The position numbers were made by a program, and so were the translations under genes. From IMG/VR virus record IMGVR_UViG_3300047560_001424, positions 1 through 33,330 of that record: a DNA stretch of 33,330 nucleotides; one strand, written 5' to 3'. How positions within the stretch are numbered: the first letter of the stretch is position 1; every line of letters starts with the position of its first letter. The notes beneath the pieces are model-generated. The model had not been told where the DNA came from. It did no database searches and saw only the letters and a program-made list of their open reading frames with translations. This DNA comes from a virus. This document shows positions 8,381-14,835 of this stretch, in pieces.

Positions 8381-8542
8381 TTATAAAAATATCAATTTAA
8401 TAGCTATCATAAGTGCGATAATTGAACACACCGATAGGATCGCCCACCATCCGATAATAATGCAGTAAATAATAACAACGTCTAAAGTAGAATCAGGCTC
8501 AAGTGATAAAAATGTGTTTTTCAAATTCATATCAATATCCAT
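8381..8542 (-). CDS. 53-aa membrane peptide
   Basis: A short frame just upstream of TerL. It starts MDIDMNLKN; an in-frame ATG at 8530 would give 49 aa. After an acidic N-terminus the rest is almost entirely hydrophobic (LDVVIIYCIIIGWWAILSVC, then SIIALMIAIKLIFL), enough for one long or two short membrane helices. Its start overlaps the preceding gene by 11 nt, consistent with a coupled operon. Function is unknown. A small membrane protein between terminase subunits could be an accessory lysis or exclusion factor; that is a guess. Confidence 0.65.
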   Translation of the reverse strand: MDIDMNLKNTFLSLEPDSTLDVVIIYCIIIGWWAILSVCSIIALMIAIKLIFL

Positions 8543-8747
8543 TCTTTTCTTTTTCTGCCTGTCTTGCTTTTACTTTGGCTAGTACGCCTTCAACAAAACT
8601 AAGCATGGCTTGGCCCAGTTTCTCGCCATCAATCTCTCCTGATTCATTATAAAATCCAGGACCATTTGTAATAAATCCATGACTATATGTTTTAATTCTC
8701 GCTTTTCTTCGCTTTTTTCTTTTCGGTTCAGTCATATCAGCATCCAT
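8532..8747 (-). CDS. Basic small protein, function unknown
   Basis: 71 aa from ATG 8747, or 67 aa from ATG 8735. The N-terminus is very basic (PKRKKRRKARIKTYSHGF), suggesting nucleic acid binding. The C-terminal half is an amphipathic helix (KLGQAMLSFVEGVLAKVKARQAEKEK). It overlaps both neighbours by about 11 nt, so it is part of the tight TerS-TerL gene string. Confidence 0.6.
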   Translation of the reverse strand: MDADMTEPKRKKRRKARIKTYSHGFITNGPGFYNESGEIDGEKLGQAMLSFVEGVLAKVKARQAEKEKNGY

Positions 8748-8916
8748 TCTTTAGCTCGTTACAATACTGCCAAAACTCTAAATCACTTAGTTCATGGTCT
8801 TTAGGAACAACTTCAGTTTCGCACTCCTGACATATAGTGAGTTGAGGTAAGAGACCATCAACCATCCAAACCTCTTCACATTCAGGACATTTCCAATATC
8901 GCGGTTCGCTACTCAT
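8737..8916 (-). CDS. 59-aa putative zinc-ribbon protein
   Basis: Frame from the ATG at 8914-8916 to TGA at 8737-8739. CPEC (C10, C13) and CQEC (C29, C32) form a CxxC-15-CxxC pattern typical of a zinc ribbon. The C-terminus is acidic then ends NGC. It overlaps the upstream gene by 8 nt (ATGAGTAG) and the downstream one by 11 nt. Likely a small DNA- or protein-binding module; no specific role can be assigned. Confidence 0.65.
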   Translation of the reverse strand: MSSEPRYWKCPECEEVWMVDGLLPQLTICQECETEVVPKDHELSDLEFWQYCNELKNGC

Positions 8917-9103
8917 TCGTCACCAACAAATGACCTGACATCATTACAGCGTTATCACCATAAATCCGTTCAACTGAACATGCAGGATTCTGGCAGTAAA
9001 AGTAAAAATCACGCCCATCTTGTGTCGACACAGTGCTCACATGCTTACAACACGGGCAGCGACGCGTATGCTCTGGCTCCTTAAGGCTATGTTCTATGCC
9101 CAT
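8909..9103 (-). CDS. 64-aa putative zinc-finger protein
   Basis: Cys pairs at C16/C19 and C37/C42 (CxxC and CxxxxC) indicate a metal-binding ribbon; C18 is an extra cysteine. The same CxxC...CxxxxC spacing occurs in the 9360-9545 product, so the two may be paralogues. Its ATG touches the stop of the 9103-9351 gene. Small Cys-rich proteins of this kind are common phage accessory genes of unknown function. Confidence 0.65.
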   Translation of the reverse strand: MGIEHSLKEPEHTRRCPCCKHVSTVSTQDGRDFYFYCQNPACSVERIYGDNAVMMSGHLLVTNE

Positions 9104-9351
9104 TATTCCTCTGGAAAATAATAGTCTTTATCTTCTTTGCTAAATAGATCAGGATGTTTGCTGTAATGACCAATGTTTACCAAAGGAGTCCAAAATCTCC
9201 ACATATCTGCGTTGTTGTTGCCAAGATCCCGTGTTTCGCCATTTTGCAAAACTATGTGATGTCGCTCTGCGTGACCAATAGAAACCTTAGGACACTCAAT
9301 AATGTCTCCAGGTTCAAATAAGATTCCTGCAAATATAAACTTTTTATTCAT
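9103..9351 (-). CDS. 82-aa protein of unknown function
   Basis: Starts MNKKFIFAGILFEPGDIIECPK; a beta-rich N-terminal half with a GDII element suggests a small SH3-like barrel. The C-terminus is acidic and aromatic (DKDYYFPEE). There is no signal peptide or metal motif. It shares a nucleotide with the next gene (stop/start at 9103), so it is co-translated with the zinc-ribbon genes. Confidence 0.55.
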   Translation of the reverse strand: MNKKFIFAGILFEPGDIIECPKVSIGHAERHHIVLQNGETRDLGNNNADMWRFWTPLVNIGHYSKHPDLFSKEDKDYYFPEE

Positions 9352-9359
9352 TATTCATC

Positions 9360-9545
9360 TTATCCCCAGACACGATTGTACTCCTCCTCAGTAATCTCAC
9401 AGCGAGTGTAATGCGTTCTTCGACCACAGCCTTTGAAACTGCACTCAACCCAACCATTAGCCGTAGCCATGCAACTAATCTGCCGACACTTAGGACAGCG
9501 AAAATAAACAAACTGATATACTTTGGGTTTATAGCGGGTAGTCAT
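9360..9545 (-). CDS. 61-aa putative zinc-ribbon protein
   Basis: The ATG at 9543-9545 was chosen because a GGAGAC SD lies just upstream; a longer frame starting at 9629 would overlap TerS and lacks this. Cysteines are C17/C20 (CPKC) and C35/C40 (CSFKGC), then a basic GRRTHYTRC segment. The spacing matches the 8909-9103 protein. Probably a nucleic-acid-binding ribbon. It sits directly after TerS. Confidence 0.65.
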   Translation of the reverse strand: MTTRYKPKVYQFVYFRCPKCRQISCMATANGWVECSFKGCGRRTHYTRCEITEEEYNRVWG

Positions 9546-9582
9546 AGAGTCTCCAGTGTAGTTTAAGTCTAGCGACCTTATA

Positions 9583-10095
9583 CTATGACTCTTCCTCTTC
9601 GGCATTAGAATTAAGATACCGCTGCTCAAATTCTTCTCTACTCAAAGGCTTAGCACTAACAACAGCGTTTATAGTGCCAACATGCTCAACAACATTAGCC
9701 TCAGTCCAACCTAACTTAGCCTTACCGAGATACATCAATATCTGTGGGTTCCCAGCCATCGCCTGCTCCATCAACCCACGAGCAACAACCTCCTGCATGC
9801 CAGCCTGCCCAGTCGCATACTCCTCGCCATACCACTTCGTTAACTCAGTAGGACTAAGCCTACACGCAATAGCTACAGCAGTTTTGGTAAGCCCAAGCCT
9901 AGCAAGCCTAGTAACAGCAGCACTCGTCTCTGGATCCTTCTCATACCGCTGATTGCTGTAATCCTTACGTCTAGGAGGATTGATAACTACAGTTTTTGGT
10001 ATCGATATATCATCAATACCATCGTCTAACTGTCCTTCATGGAGCAATTTTACTACGCCATGCTTTGAATAAATCTCTTTTTCCTCATCACTCAT
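9583..10095 (-). CDS. terS: Terminase small subunit
   Basis: 170 aa, recognises phage DNA and loads TerL. A helix-turn-helix-like region (about 70-100: LGLTKTAVAIACRLSPTELTKWYG) is followed by a helical oligomerisation segment with GNPQILMYLGKAKLGW (about 118-133), a pattern common in small terminases. The acidic C-terminal tail (NSNAEEEES) could contact TerL. It starts within the 3' end of the methyltransferase gene (4-nt overlap). Confidence 0.8.
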   Translation of the reverse strand: MSDEEKEIYSKHGVVKLLHEGQLDDGIDDISIPKTVVINPPRRKDYSNQRYEKDPETSAAVTRLARLGLTKTAVAIACRLSPTELTKWYGEEYATGQAGMQEVVARGLMEQAMAGNPQILMYLGKAKLGWTEANVVEHVGTINAVVSAKPLSREEFEQRYLNSNAEEEES

Positions 10096-10766
10096 AAGCC
10101 TAAAACCTCCTGCCGCATCCGGTTAGCCGCTACTTCGCAATACTTTTCCTCTAGTTCTATTCCCACACATGAAAGCCCCAAATCTTTTGCTGCTCTTAGT
10201 GTTGTGCCACTACCAGCAAATGGATCTAGTATTGTTTTTGTATTTGGAACTTTTCCAATGCACCAGGTCATTAAACTAACTGGTTTTTGCGTTGGATGCT
10301 CTTTGGTGTAACTTAATACTGATTTTCTAAACAACTTGGCTGGACCTTTATTGTTAGTCCAAGCCATTTCACACATAGCTAAACTAAAATCTTCTGGTTG
10401 CTGCTTATCCCATACATAAAAACACTGCTGTGCTGGTAATCCAAAATAGTTGCCACCCCATACAATCGCTACAGTCCCAGCCTGAATAACTAACTGAAGT
10501 AATCCACTATCAACTGGAGCATTATCCCAATCCTTTCGATCATGCTTTTGCCTAACAGGATTATTTGAAATGCCTATTCCATAAGGCGGATCAGTCAGCA
10601 CCAAATCAACTCTTGGTATCAGCGGCAACAACTCACGACAATCTCCATGGTACAAAGTTATCTGCTCATCCTGGTAATACGGCTTTGGTAGTCCAGAGAT
10701 TTTTACAGAATCGGCATCCTCAGAAACGACGGCCGGTTTTGAATTCAGATTAGAATCGTTTTCCAT
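10092..10766 (-). CDS. DNA N4/N6 methyltransferase (beta-class order)
   Basis: 224 aa SAM-dependent DNA methylase. Catalytic motif IV is DPPYG (59-63), HPTQKP is at 157-162 and the SAM-binding FAGSG motif is in DPFAGSGTT (181-189). The catalytic motif precedes the SAM motif, as in the beta class. The target-recognition part between them is short, so the recognition site is probably short. No restriction partner is nearby, so it is an orphan methylase, likely for protection from host restriction or for marking packaging substrate. It leads the late operon and overlaps TerS by ATGA. No clear SD. Confidence 0.92.
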   Translation of the reverse strand: MENDSNLNSKPAVVSEDADSVKISGLPKPYYQDEQITLYHGDCRELLPLIPRVDLVLTDPPYGIGISNNPVRQKHDRKDWDNAPVDSGLLQLVIQAGTVAIVWGGNYFGLPAQQCFYVWDKQQPEDFSLAMCEMAWTNNKGPAKLFRKSVLSYTKEHPTQKPVSLMTWCIGKVPNTKTILDPFAGSGTTLRAAKDLGLSCVGIELEEKYCEVAANRMRQEVLGL

Positions 10767-10917
10767 AGCTGTAGGTTAGAACGTTGGTTGGGTAGTAAGA
10801 TTGGGATTTTTATGTGGGAGATGGGAGAAATGAGACGACGGTTGAGAGTGATGTGGTGACTTTTTTAGTGGGAGATAGCATGCGCCGTCGCCTACTTTGG
10901 CGGGTGGTTTCAAATTG

Positions 10918-10933
10918 AAAACTTTTTGCAAAA
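10918..10933. repeat. 16-bp direct repeat, copy A
   Basis: AAAACTTTTTGCAAAA, repeated exactly at 11600-11615 on the same strand. It contains the perfect 10-bp palindrome TTTTGCAAAA. One copy lies on each side of the XRE gene, so it is a candidate protein-binding site. Confidence 0.6.
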
Positions 10934-11085
10934 ACTGCGCCGCGGCTGGGAAACTTGCCGTGCAGCCTAGGAACAGAACTAACCTAAGAACATAACTTGT
11001 TTTTCTGGCGCGGAGCTGGGGGGTGCCTGCCTCATTACATTCTGCGCACACTAATCCCCCCAACGATCTCATTGAGTTACACCCA

Positions 11086-11113
11086 CCTAGTTTTCCAATA
11101 CTAATAAACTAGG
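11086..11113. repeat. Inverted repeat CCTAGTTT/AAACTAGG
   Basis: Eight-base arms with a 12-nt spacer, about 50 nt downstream of the XRE stop on its transcription strand. It could be a transcript hairpin after the XRE gene or a regulatory dyad for the late operon. Confidence 0.45.
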
Positions 11114-11136
11114 ATATGCATAGTGATACCAGGTAG

Positions 11137-11154
11137 TTACATATAGGTATGTAA
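11137..11154. promoter_or_regulatory. Perfect dyad TTACATA-N4-TATGTAA, candidate operator
   Basis: Seven-base arms around TAGG. Located just past the 3' end of the XRE gene and upstream of the late operon. The half-site resembles ATACAT/ATGTAT in the dyad at 11694-11711 over the early promoter, so both may be bound by the XRE protein. Confidence 0.4.
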
Positions 11155-11163
11155 TGTTATCAG

Positions 11164-11451
11164 TCACTTGGCTATCTCCTCGAGCAACGCACACCACTCA
11201 TCGTTCGTCATACCGCTGATGTCCTTGAGTCTTTGTAACTCGAGAGCTGTGTACAATCGCTTACTACCTTCTCTCGCTGCTATTGAGTCTCGAGTGCAGC
11301 CTATTAAACGGCCCATAGCCTCTTGTGTTAGCCCCAACTTCGCTCTGATGATTTTATATAGGATACCTCTATCTCGTTGATTCTTGCGTATCGTACGCAC
11401 TGTAAGAGGCTGTCTCGACTTAGTCATAGTCTGATTTTGCACTGTGTCCAC
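11164..11451 (-). CDS. XRE-family transcriptional regulator
   Basis: 95 aa with a helix-turn-helix at about 34-75 (IIRAKLGLTQEAMGRLIGC, then TRDSIAAREGSKR), close to the Cro/C1-type fold. The basic N-terminal extension of about 25 residues is unusual; an internal ATG at 11427 would remove 8 residues. It is transcribed away from the early operon, so it sits at the early/late switch. Without an integrase it need not be a lysogeny repressor; it may time early or late expression. It is too short to include a dimerisation or protease-sensitive domain of lambda-CI type. Confidence 0.75.
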   Translation of the reverse strand: MDTVQNQTMTKSRQPLTVRTIRKNQRDRGILYKIIRAKLGLTQEAMGRLIGCTRDSIAAREGSKRLYTALELQRLKDISGMTNDEWCALLEEIAK

Positions 11452-11599
11452 AGTTGTACACTAATGCAACTGAGTATCATTAGCCATACCTTACTTAACG
11501 CAACCTAGTCGCATCTAGTCATATGCTCGGCCATAGCCTGCGCGTTGTGTTCGCTAAACGCTCACGATCTCCAAGACGATCTGAGGTTCACTTTTATTC

Positions 11600-11615
11600 A
11601 AAACTTTTTGCAAAA
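11600..11615. repeat. 16-bp direct repeat, copy B
   Basis: Exact copy of 10918-10933 (AAAACTTTTTGCAAAA), located about 80 bp upstream of the early promoter candidate. Confidence 0.6.
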
Positions 11616-11681
11616 TCTTTCACTTTTCTTCTAAGTACCTGAACTCATAGCAATATAAGCCCATCACTTTTTCTGCATCTT

Positions 11682-11709
11682 TTGGTTGCGCGCATACATC
11701 TCATAATGT
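11682..11709 (+). promoter_or_regulatory. Candidate early promoter
   Basis: TTGGTT (11682-11687) and TAATGT (11704-11709) are separated by 16 nt. CATAAT at 11702-11707 is a closer -10 match but with a short spacer. It lies 55 nt before the first early ATG. Confidence 0.35.
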
Positions 11710-11711
11710 AT
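11694..11711. promoter_or_regulatory. Dyad ATACAT-N6-ATGTAT over the early promoter
   Basis: A perfect 6-6-6 inverted repeat overlapping the proposed -10 element. A protein bound here would block early transcription. Its half-site is shared with 11137-11154. Confidence 0.45.
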
Positions 11712-11763
11712 ACATAAGAGTATGAGGTGAGTGATTAGCACTTACCGATTGGAGACAATGATT

Positions 11764-11946
11764 ATGAAACCTACAGCAAGCACACTTCAACAAATCAAAG
11801 ACATTAGAATAAGCGCTGAAATTCTTAAATTGATGCTCGAAGGCAAAGATTTAGAAACAGCTTTCAATACAGTTTTAGGTACGAACGCTTACACTAATAT
11901 GGCTAGCGAATTATATGATGAGCTAAACAAAAAACAATCGAAGTAG
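11764..11946 (+). CDS. First early gene, 60-aa helical protein
   Basis: The ATG at 11764 was chosen because it lies 9 nt after GGAG (11751-11754); an in-frame ATG at 11758 is too close. Product MKPTASTLQQIKDIRIS..., predicted all-helical, with acidic and basic residues alternating and a Lys-rich end. No known domain. It is the first gene of the rightward operon and is followed 12 nt later by the next. Confidence 0.6.
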   Translation: MKPTASTLQQIKDIRISAEILKLMLEGKDLETAFNTVLGTNAYTNMASELYDELNKKQSK

Positions 11947-11958
11947 GAGACAACGACC

Positions 11959-12156
11959 ATGACAATCGAAGAAGCAATCGAACTTCTTACGACCTACCGC
12001 AATGGCTGGATTGATTCAGAACTGTTTGATCTAAGCCAAGTGGACGAAGCCCGTCAGGTAACTCACAACGCTGGTTATGAATGGGCTCACGGCTATGATT
12101 CTAGTCTGGGTGGCGGGCCACTTGGATGGAAGCTAATTAAATCTGAAAACAACTAG
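11959..12156 (+). CDS. 65-aa early protein, function unknown
   Basis: Starts MTIEEAIELLTTYRNGW and ends GGGPLGWKLIKSENN. Preceded by TAGGAGACAACGACC, the conserved early SD. The N-terminal half is helical and acidic; the second half is Gly- and Trp-rich. No recognised family. Confidence 0.6.
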   Translation: MTIEEAIELLTTYRNGWIDSELFDLSQVDEARQVTHNAGYEWAHGYDSSLGGGPLGWKLIKSENN

Positions 12157-12165
12157 GAGACAAAC

Positions 12166-12387
12166 ATGACTATGAAAAGCACAGAAAAAATAACCGTCGG
12201 AGATCTTGTTACAACAGACGGAAACAAAACGGGCCGCGTAATTTCTATTGAATACGATCCAGATATACCGAACCCATATTGGTACGAGGTTTTGTGTGAC
12301 GGAATAATTTATTGCACTTTTAGCGTTAGGTTAAAGAAAAAAAAGAAGCAGCTTGCAACCTTAATTGGCATAACTCACAACCAATAA
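12166..12387 (+). CDS. 73-aa early protein with SH3-like pattern
   Basis: SD GGAGACAAAC directly before the ATG; an in-frame ATG at 12172 is possible. The sequence pattern VGDLVTTDG...GRVISIEYD...YEVLCDGIIYC is that of a small beta-barrel, followed by a Lys-rich RLKKKKKQ segment. It may bind nucleic acid; this is inferred from shape and charge only. Confidence 0.6.
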   Translation: MTMKSTEKITVGDLVTTDGNKTGRVISIEYDPDIPNPYWYEVLCDGIIYCTFSVRLKKKKKQLATLIGITHNQ

Positions 12388-12402
12388 ATATCGGAGACAA
12401 AC

Positions 12403-12807
12403 ATGACTAAGCTAGAAACACTCACTGAAATCCTTTTAGCCGCTTGGATATTTGTTAGCGGTTACTTCATCCTCATCGCAGCATCTGTAATCTGCGAGGC
12501 CCAACTCTTAGACATAAACGCACCAGGCCCATTAGCTGAACAACCATCATTGTTTGGGCAGTACTCACAGCAACCAATACTTGCACCCATAGTGCCGGTA
12601 GTTCCTGGGTATGTTCCACCCGCGAATATACCGGTTAATCCGTACGGTACTGGCTACAGCGTAGTAACAACTGAGCGTGTCGGACCTGATTACGTACAGC
12701 AGTATCTGGGCAATCGTAACGCTGTTACCCATACAACTGTTACTAGCGTTGTACCGAATAACGCATGGGGCCAGCCGATTAGACCAATTAATCCGTATTG
12801 GCCATAA
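12403..12807 (+). CDS. Membrane-anchored Pro-rich protein
   Basis: 134 aa. Residues about 8-33 are hydrophobic (ILLAAWIFVSGYFILIAASV), either a membrane anchor or an uncleaved signal. The rest is Pro/Val/Tyr-rich and probably extended outside the cytoplasm, with VVPGYVPP-type segments and a C-terminal PINPYWP. Conserved SD GGAGACAAAC. Early expression of an exported Pro-rich protein fits a host-surface or exclusion role, but that is inference. Confidence 0.6.
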   Translation: MTKLETLTEILLAAWIFVSGYFILIAASVICEAQLLDINAPGPLAEQPSLFGQYSQQPILAPIVPVVPGYVPPANIPVNPYGTGYSVVTTERVGPDYVQQYLGNRNAVTHTTVTSVVPNNAWGQPIRPINPYWP

Positions 12808-12809
12808 AT

Positions 12810-12853
12810 TTTCACATTAAGTGAAACCCGTAGGATGACGACTACATCCTATG
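12810..12853 (+). promoter_or_regulatory. Two consecutive hairpins before the lipoprotein-like gene
   Basis: TTTCAC/GTGAAA (12810-12826, 5-nt loop) is followed by TAGGATG/CATCCTA (12831-12851), extended by a G-U and a C-G pair. There is no T-run, so these are more likely leader or stability elements than terminators. Confidence 0.45.
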
Positions 12854-12889
12854 TAAACGTAGTAGTTAAACAATTAACTTGGAGACAAT

Positions 12890-13153
12890 ATGAAACGACT
12901 AATACTCGCTACACTTGTAGCATCAACAACCGGCTGCGGCGTTATCTTTCCAGACGTAATGATAGTAGGCACAGAGCAAGGTATACGCGCATACAACGAT
13001 GGCCAATCGGCACTAATAGCTCAAAGCAAAACTCAGAGCCGTAATGGTGAAACACCTTACTGGAACAACCGTAAGATCCAATCGCGTTACAGCTTCTGGG
13101 ATAGACTCAGCAAAGGTTTTGTAAACACAGTGGAGAAGGACAATGAGCAATAA
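12890..13153 (+). CDS. Possible small lipoprotein
   Basis: 87 aa. The N-terminus MKRLILATLVASTTGCG has a basic start, a short hydrophobic core and a Cys at position 16 preceded by TTG, a weak lipobox. The mature part is polar and ends in a helix. SD TTGGAGACAAT. If exported it would be attached to the inner or outer membrane. A spanin role is unlikely given its early location. It overlaps the next membrane protein by 11 nt, hinting at a joint function. Confidence 0.55.
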   Translation: MKRLILATLVASTTGCGVIFPDVMIVGTEQGIRAYNDGQSALIAQSKTQSRNGETPYWNNRKIQSRYSFWDRLSKGFVNTVEKDNEQ

Positions 13154-13367
13154 AGCAATTACATGGTTTTTAACTACAGCTACAATCGTTGGAGTTCCTG
13201 TCACAATCGCATTGATTTTAGTTGGTAGCGAGCGAGCGTTCCATACGCTTACTTGTGAGACAGCTCGATACAATTGCTCACGTTCACTTATTCACTCACT
13301 CGACTACGTGGTTGAGCAAGTGGATCAAGACACTGACGTTGTAGTGACACCTAAAAAAAGACGTTAA
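13143..13367 (+). CDS. 74-aa single-span membrane protein
   Basis: Residues 6-28 (ITWFLTTATIVGVPVTIALILVG) form a membrane helix. After it come two Cys (TCETARYNC) and an acidic-then-basic tail ending TPKKRR. SD GGAGAAGG. Together with its two upstream neighbours it forms a run of three envelope-directed early products. Function unknown. Confidence 0.6.
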   Translation: MSNKAITWFLTTATIVGVPVTIALILVGSERAFHTLTCETARYNCSRSLIHSLDYVVEQVDQDTDVVVTPKKRR

Positions 13368-13371
13368 TAAC

Positions 13372-13399
13372 TTGTACTGTAAACATAGAGTGATAAGAT
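13372..13399 (+). promoter_or_regulatory. Candidate internal early promoter
   Basis: TTGTAC (13372-13377), 16-nt spacer, TAAGAT (13394-13399), about 20 nt before the ATG of the 13420 gene. It resembles a bacterial sigma-70 promoter and would drive the recombination genes. Confidence 0.4.
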
Positions 13400-13419
13400 A
13401 ACCAAACAAGGAGACAAAC

Positions 13420-13728
13420 ATGACTAAATACACACAAAAAGCATACGAATTTTTTCTGCGCGATAAGGAAGCCTACCGCTTCGTGGAGGAGATAGTGGCA
13501 TCTGGTAAACCTAGCTGCGTCATTGCTGAACAGCTTGAGGAATACATGGATCAACTAAACGCCTTCATGATGATAGCAATCTACCATCAGTTAAGCGTAA
13601 CACCTGTTGAGGCTACAGACTGGAAAGAGGTCGCCCATCTGCTTATCTGCGAGAGCCAAAACGCACCAGTAAATGACCCAGATCCGCTCGTTGCAGAGTG
13701 GGATACAGACTTTGATTCAATGAACTAG
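13420..13728 (+). CDS. 102-aa acidic protein, function unknown
   Basis: SD AAGGAGACAAAC. Helical N-terminal two thirds (MTKYTQKAYEFFLRDKEAYRF), acidic C-terminus (PDPLVAEWDTDFDSMN). It lies 9 nt upstream of the ERF gene, so a partner or regulator of annealing is possible. No family recognised. Confidence 0.6.
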   Translation: MTKYTQKAYEFFLRDKEAYRFVEEIVASGKPSCVIAEQLEEYMDQLNAFMMIAIYHQLSVTPVEATDWKEVAHLLICESQNAPVNDPDPLVAEWDTDFDSMN

Positions 13729-13737
13729 GAGGAAAGC

Positions 13738-14334
13738 ATGAGTAAAGAAAACACAATCTATCAAGCATTTGTAAAAGCACAAAAAGCCTTTGGCCCAGCG
13801 CTTAAGACTTCAACAAACCCACATTTCAGGTCTCGTTATGCTGATTTAAGTGCATGTGTTGAGGCTGTAATCGACGCACTTAACGACAACGGAATAGCGT
13901 TAATGCAGACAACCCATCCTTGTGACAATGGCGTAGCCGTTGAGACAATTCTGGTACACGAGTCAGGACAAACCATGACATCTGGAGTTCTACATGTACC
14001 GGCTAGCAAACAGGATGCTCAAGGTTACGGGTCTGCTCTTACGTATGCTCGTAGGTACAGTCTTATGGCAACCTGTGGCATAGCTCCTGAGGATGATGAC
14101 GGTAACCGTGCTTCCACCCATCAACCTCAAACGCCACCACCACCATCGGCTAAAAAATCGAGACTGGTTAAAACCTTTTACGATATTCGGACGCTACCAA
14201 CTGACAAACAGCAAGCGGCAGCAGAATACCTAAAAGGACATAGTTGTGAGTTTAACGAGGCTCTTGGCGTATGGACCTGCCCGATACGACTAGAGAGACT
14301 CGCGGACTACGTTGTTGAGAAGACCAATGGATAA
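13738..14334 (+). CDS. erf: ERF-family single-strand DNA annealing protein
   Basis: 198 aa. The ERF domain spans about 5-125, with the start NTIYQAFVKAQKAF, the FRSRYADLSACVEAV segment and the signature DAQGYGSALTYARRYSL (93-109). ERF proteins anneal complementary strands for recombination and genome circularisation, as in P22. The C-terminal third is Pro-rich, then a separate small basic domain (KTFYDIRTLP...). Strong SD (AGGAGG). A recombinase here fits replication by host polymerase with concatemer formation. Confidence 0.9.
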   Translation: MSKENTIYQAFVKAQKAFGPALKTSTNPHFRSRYADLSACVEAVIDALNDNGIALMQTTHPCDNGVAVETILVHESGQTMTSGVLHVPASKQDAQGYGSALTYARRYSLMATCGIAPEDDDGNRASTHQPQTPPPPSAKKSRLVKTFYDIRTLPTDKQQAAAEYLKGHSCEFNEALGVWTCPIRLERLADYVVEKTNG

Positions 14335-14509
14335 ACCGAAACGTAAATACGATGCACCTAAGGAAGGTTATCAGCGATTTACTGCCTATGTTTCTATTAA
14401 GTTAGTTAACGATTTCAAAAAGATAGCTAACTTAGAACAGAAAACATTTAGCGCAGCACTCGAAGAGGCTATACAAAATTGGACATATACGGAGACAGAC
14501 AATGACTAA
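14327..14509 (+). CDS. 60-aa ribbon-helix-helix protein
   Basis: ATG 14327 (MDKPKRKYDAPKEGYQ) overlaps the ERF end by 8 nt; an upstream TTG at 14312 is less likely. RFTAYVSIKLVNDFKKIANL forms a beta strand then helix, followed by a second helix (TFSAALEEAIQNW), the Arc/MetJ-type DNA-binding fold. Probably a small transcriptional regulator. Confidence 0.65.
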   Translation: MDKPKRKYDAPKEGYQRFTAYVSIKLVNDFKKIANLEQKTFSAALEEAIQNWTYTETDND

Positions 14510-14747
14510 GGCACTACAGGCAGAAGCTCTACAATACGCTATACGACGCGAACGTGGAGCACTTGATGGAAGGATAGCAAGGATAGAGAAACAAGCCTTC
14601 ACGGCTGGTATAGAGGCTATACGAGGCTTGTTAGCAAATAGGTTGGACCGAATGTTGTGGAAGTCAGAGCGTAGCAATTCAGATTATGATAAAGCTCGCT
14701 TGGATGGAGCACTCTGGTTGTATCAGGTTTTAGAAGAGGAAGATTAG
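14502..14747 (+). CDS. 81-aa helical protein, function unknown
   Basis: ATG 14502 overlaps the preceding stop by 8 nt, with a GGAGACAGAC SD. Charged and Ala/Arg/Leu-rich, predicted almost entirely helical (YAIRRERGALDGRIARIEKQ, then GLLANRLDRMLW). No motif recognised. It ends 6 nt before the tRNA. Confidence 0.6.
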   Translation: MTKALQAEALQYAIRRERGALDGRIARIEKQAFTAGIEAIRGLLANRLDRMLWKSERSNSDYDKARLDGALWLYQVLEEED

Positions 14748-14753
14748 ACAAAC

Positions 14754-14828
14754 TGGTCGGTAATTCAGTGGTAGAATGATCGGCTGTTAACCGATTCGTC
14801 GCAGGTTCGAATCCTGCCCGACCAGCCA
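14754..14828 (+). tRNA. tRNA-Asn (anticodon GTT), CCA encoded
   Basis: A full 75-nt cloverleaf can be drawn. The acceptor stem is TGGTCGG/CCGACCA. The D-stem is ATTC/GAAT with a short loop. The anticodon stem is ATCGG/CCGAT with loop CTGTTAA. The T-stem is GCAGG/CCTGC with TTCGAAT. Discriminator G and CCA follow. U1-A72 and G73 match bacterial tRNA-Asn. It lies in the early operon, so it is probably processed from that transcript. It may raise Asn decoding capacity or replace a cleaved host tRNA. Confidence 0.93.
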
Positions 14829-14835
14829 AATTGAT

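Larger units (their letters stand above)
10767..11163. other. Non-coding region between XRE gene and methyltransferase
   Basis: No convincing gene. A minus-strand frame at 10776-11072 exists but looks spurious: odd composition, no SD, low-complexity tail. The region contains one copy of a 16-bp repeat (10918-10933), dyads at 11086-11113 and 11137-11154 and GC-rich patches, including a CGCC/GGCG hairpin near 10890-10903. It must carry the leader, and probably the promoter, of the leftward late operon, and could contain the packaging initiation site, since TerS follows. Confidence 0.5.
11452..11763. promoter_or_regulatory. Divergent control region between XRE gene and early operon
   Basis: About 310 bp without a gene. 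It holds repeat copy B (11600-11615), a T-rich stretch (11660-11685), a dyad at 11694-11711 and a second, wider inverted repeat CTCATA/TATGAG (11700-11705, 11721-11726). It should contain the rightward early promoter and the leftward promoter of the XRE gene. Confidence 0.6.

Noticed and set aside
10776-11072. Minus-strand frame of 98 codons between XRE and methyltransferase genes
   Set aside because: No SD, unnatural composition, low-complexity end and overlap with dyads and repeats. Treated as non-coding.
11164-11451. Lysogeny repressor
   Set aside because: No integrase, excisionase, attachment site or partition gene is visible, so temperate lifestyle cannot be claimed from an XRE protein alone.
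12835-13044. Plus-strand frame overlapping the lipoprotein-like gene
   Set aside because: Wrong frame relative to the SD, Arg/Thr/Tyr-rich shadow product.
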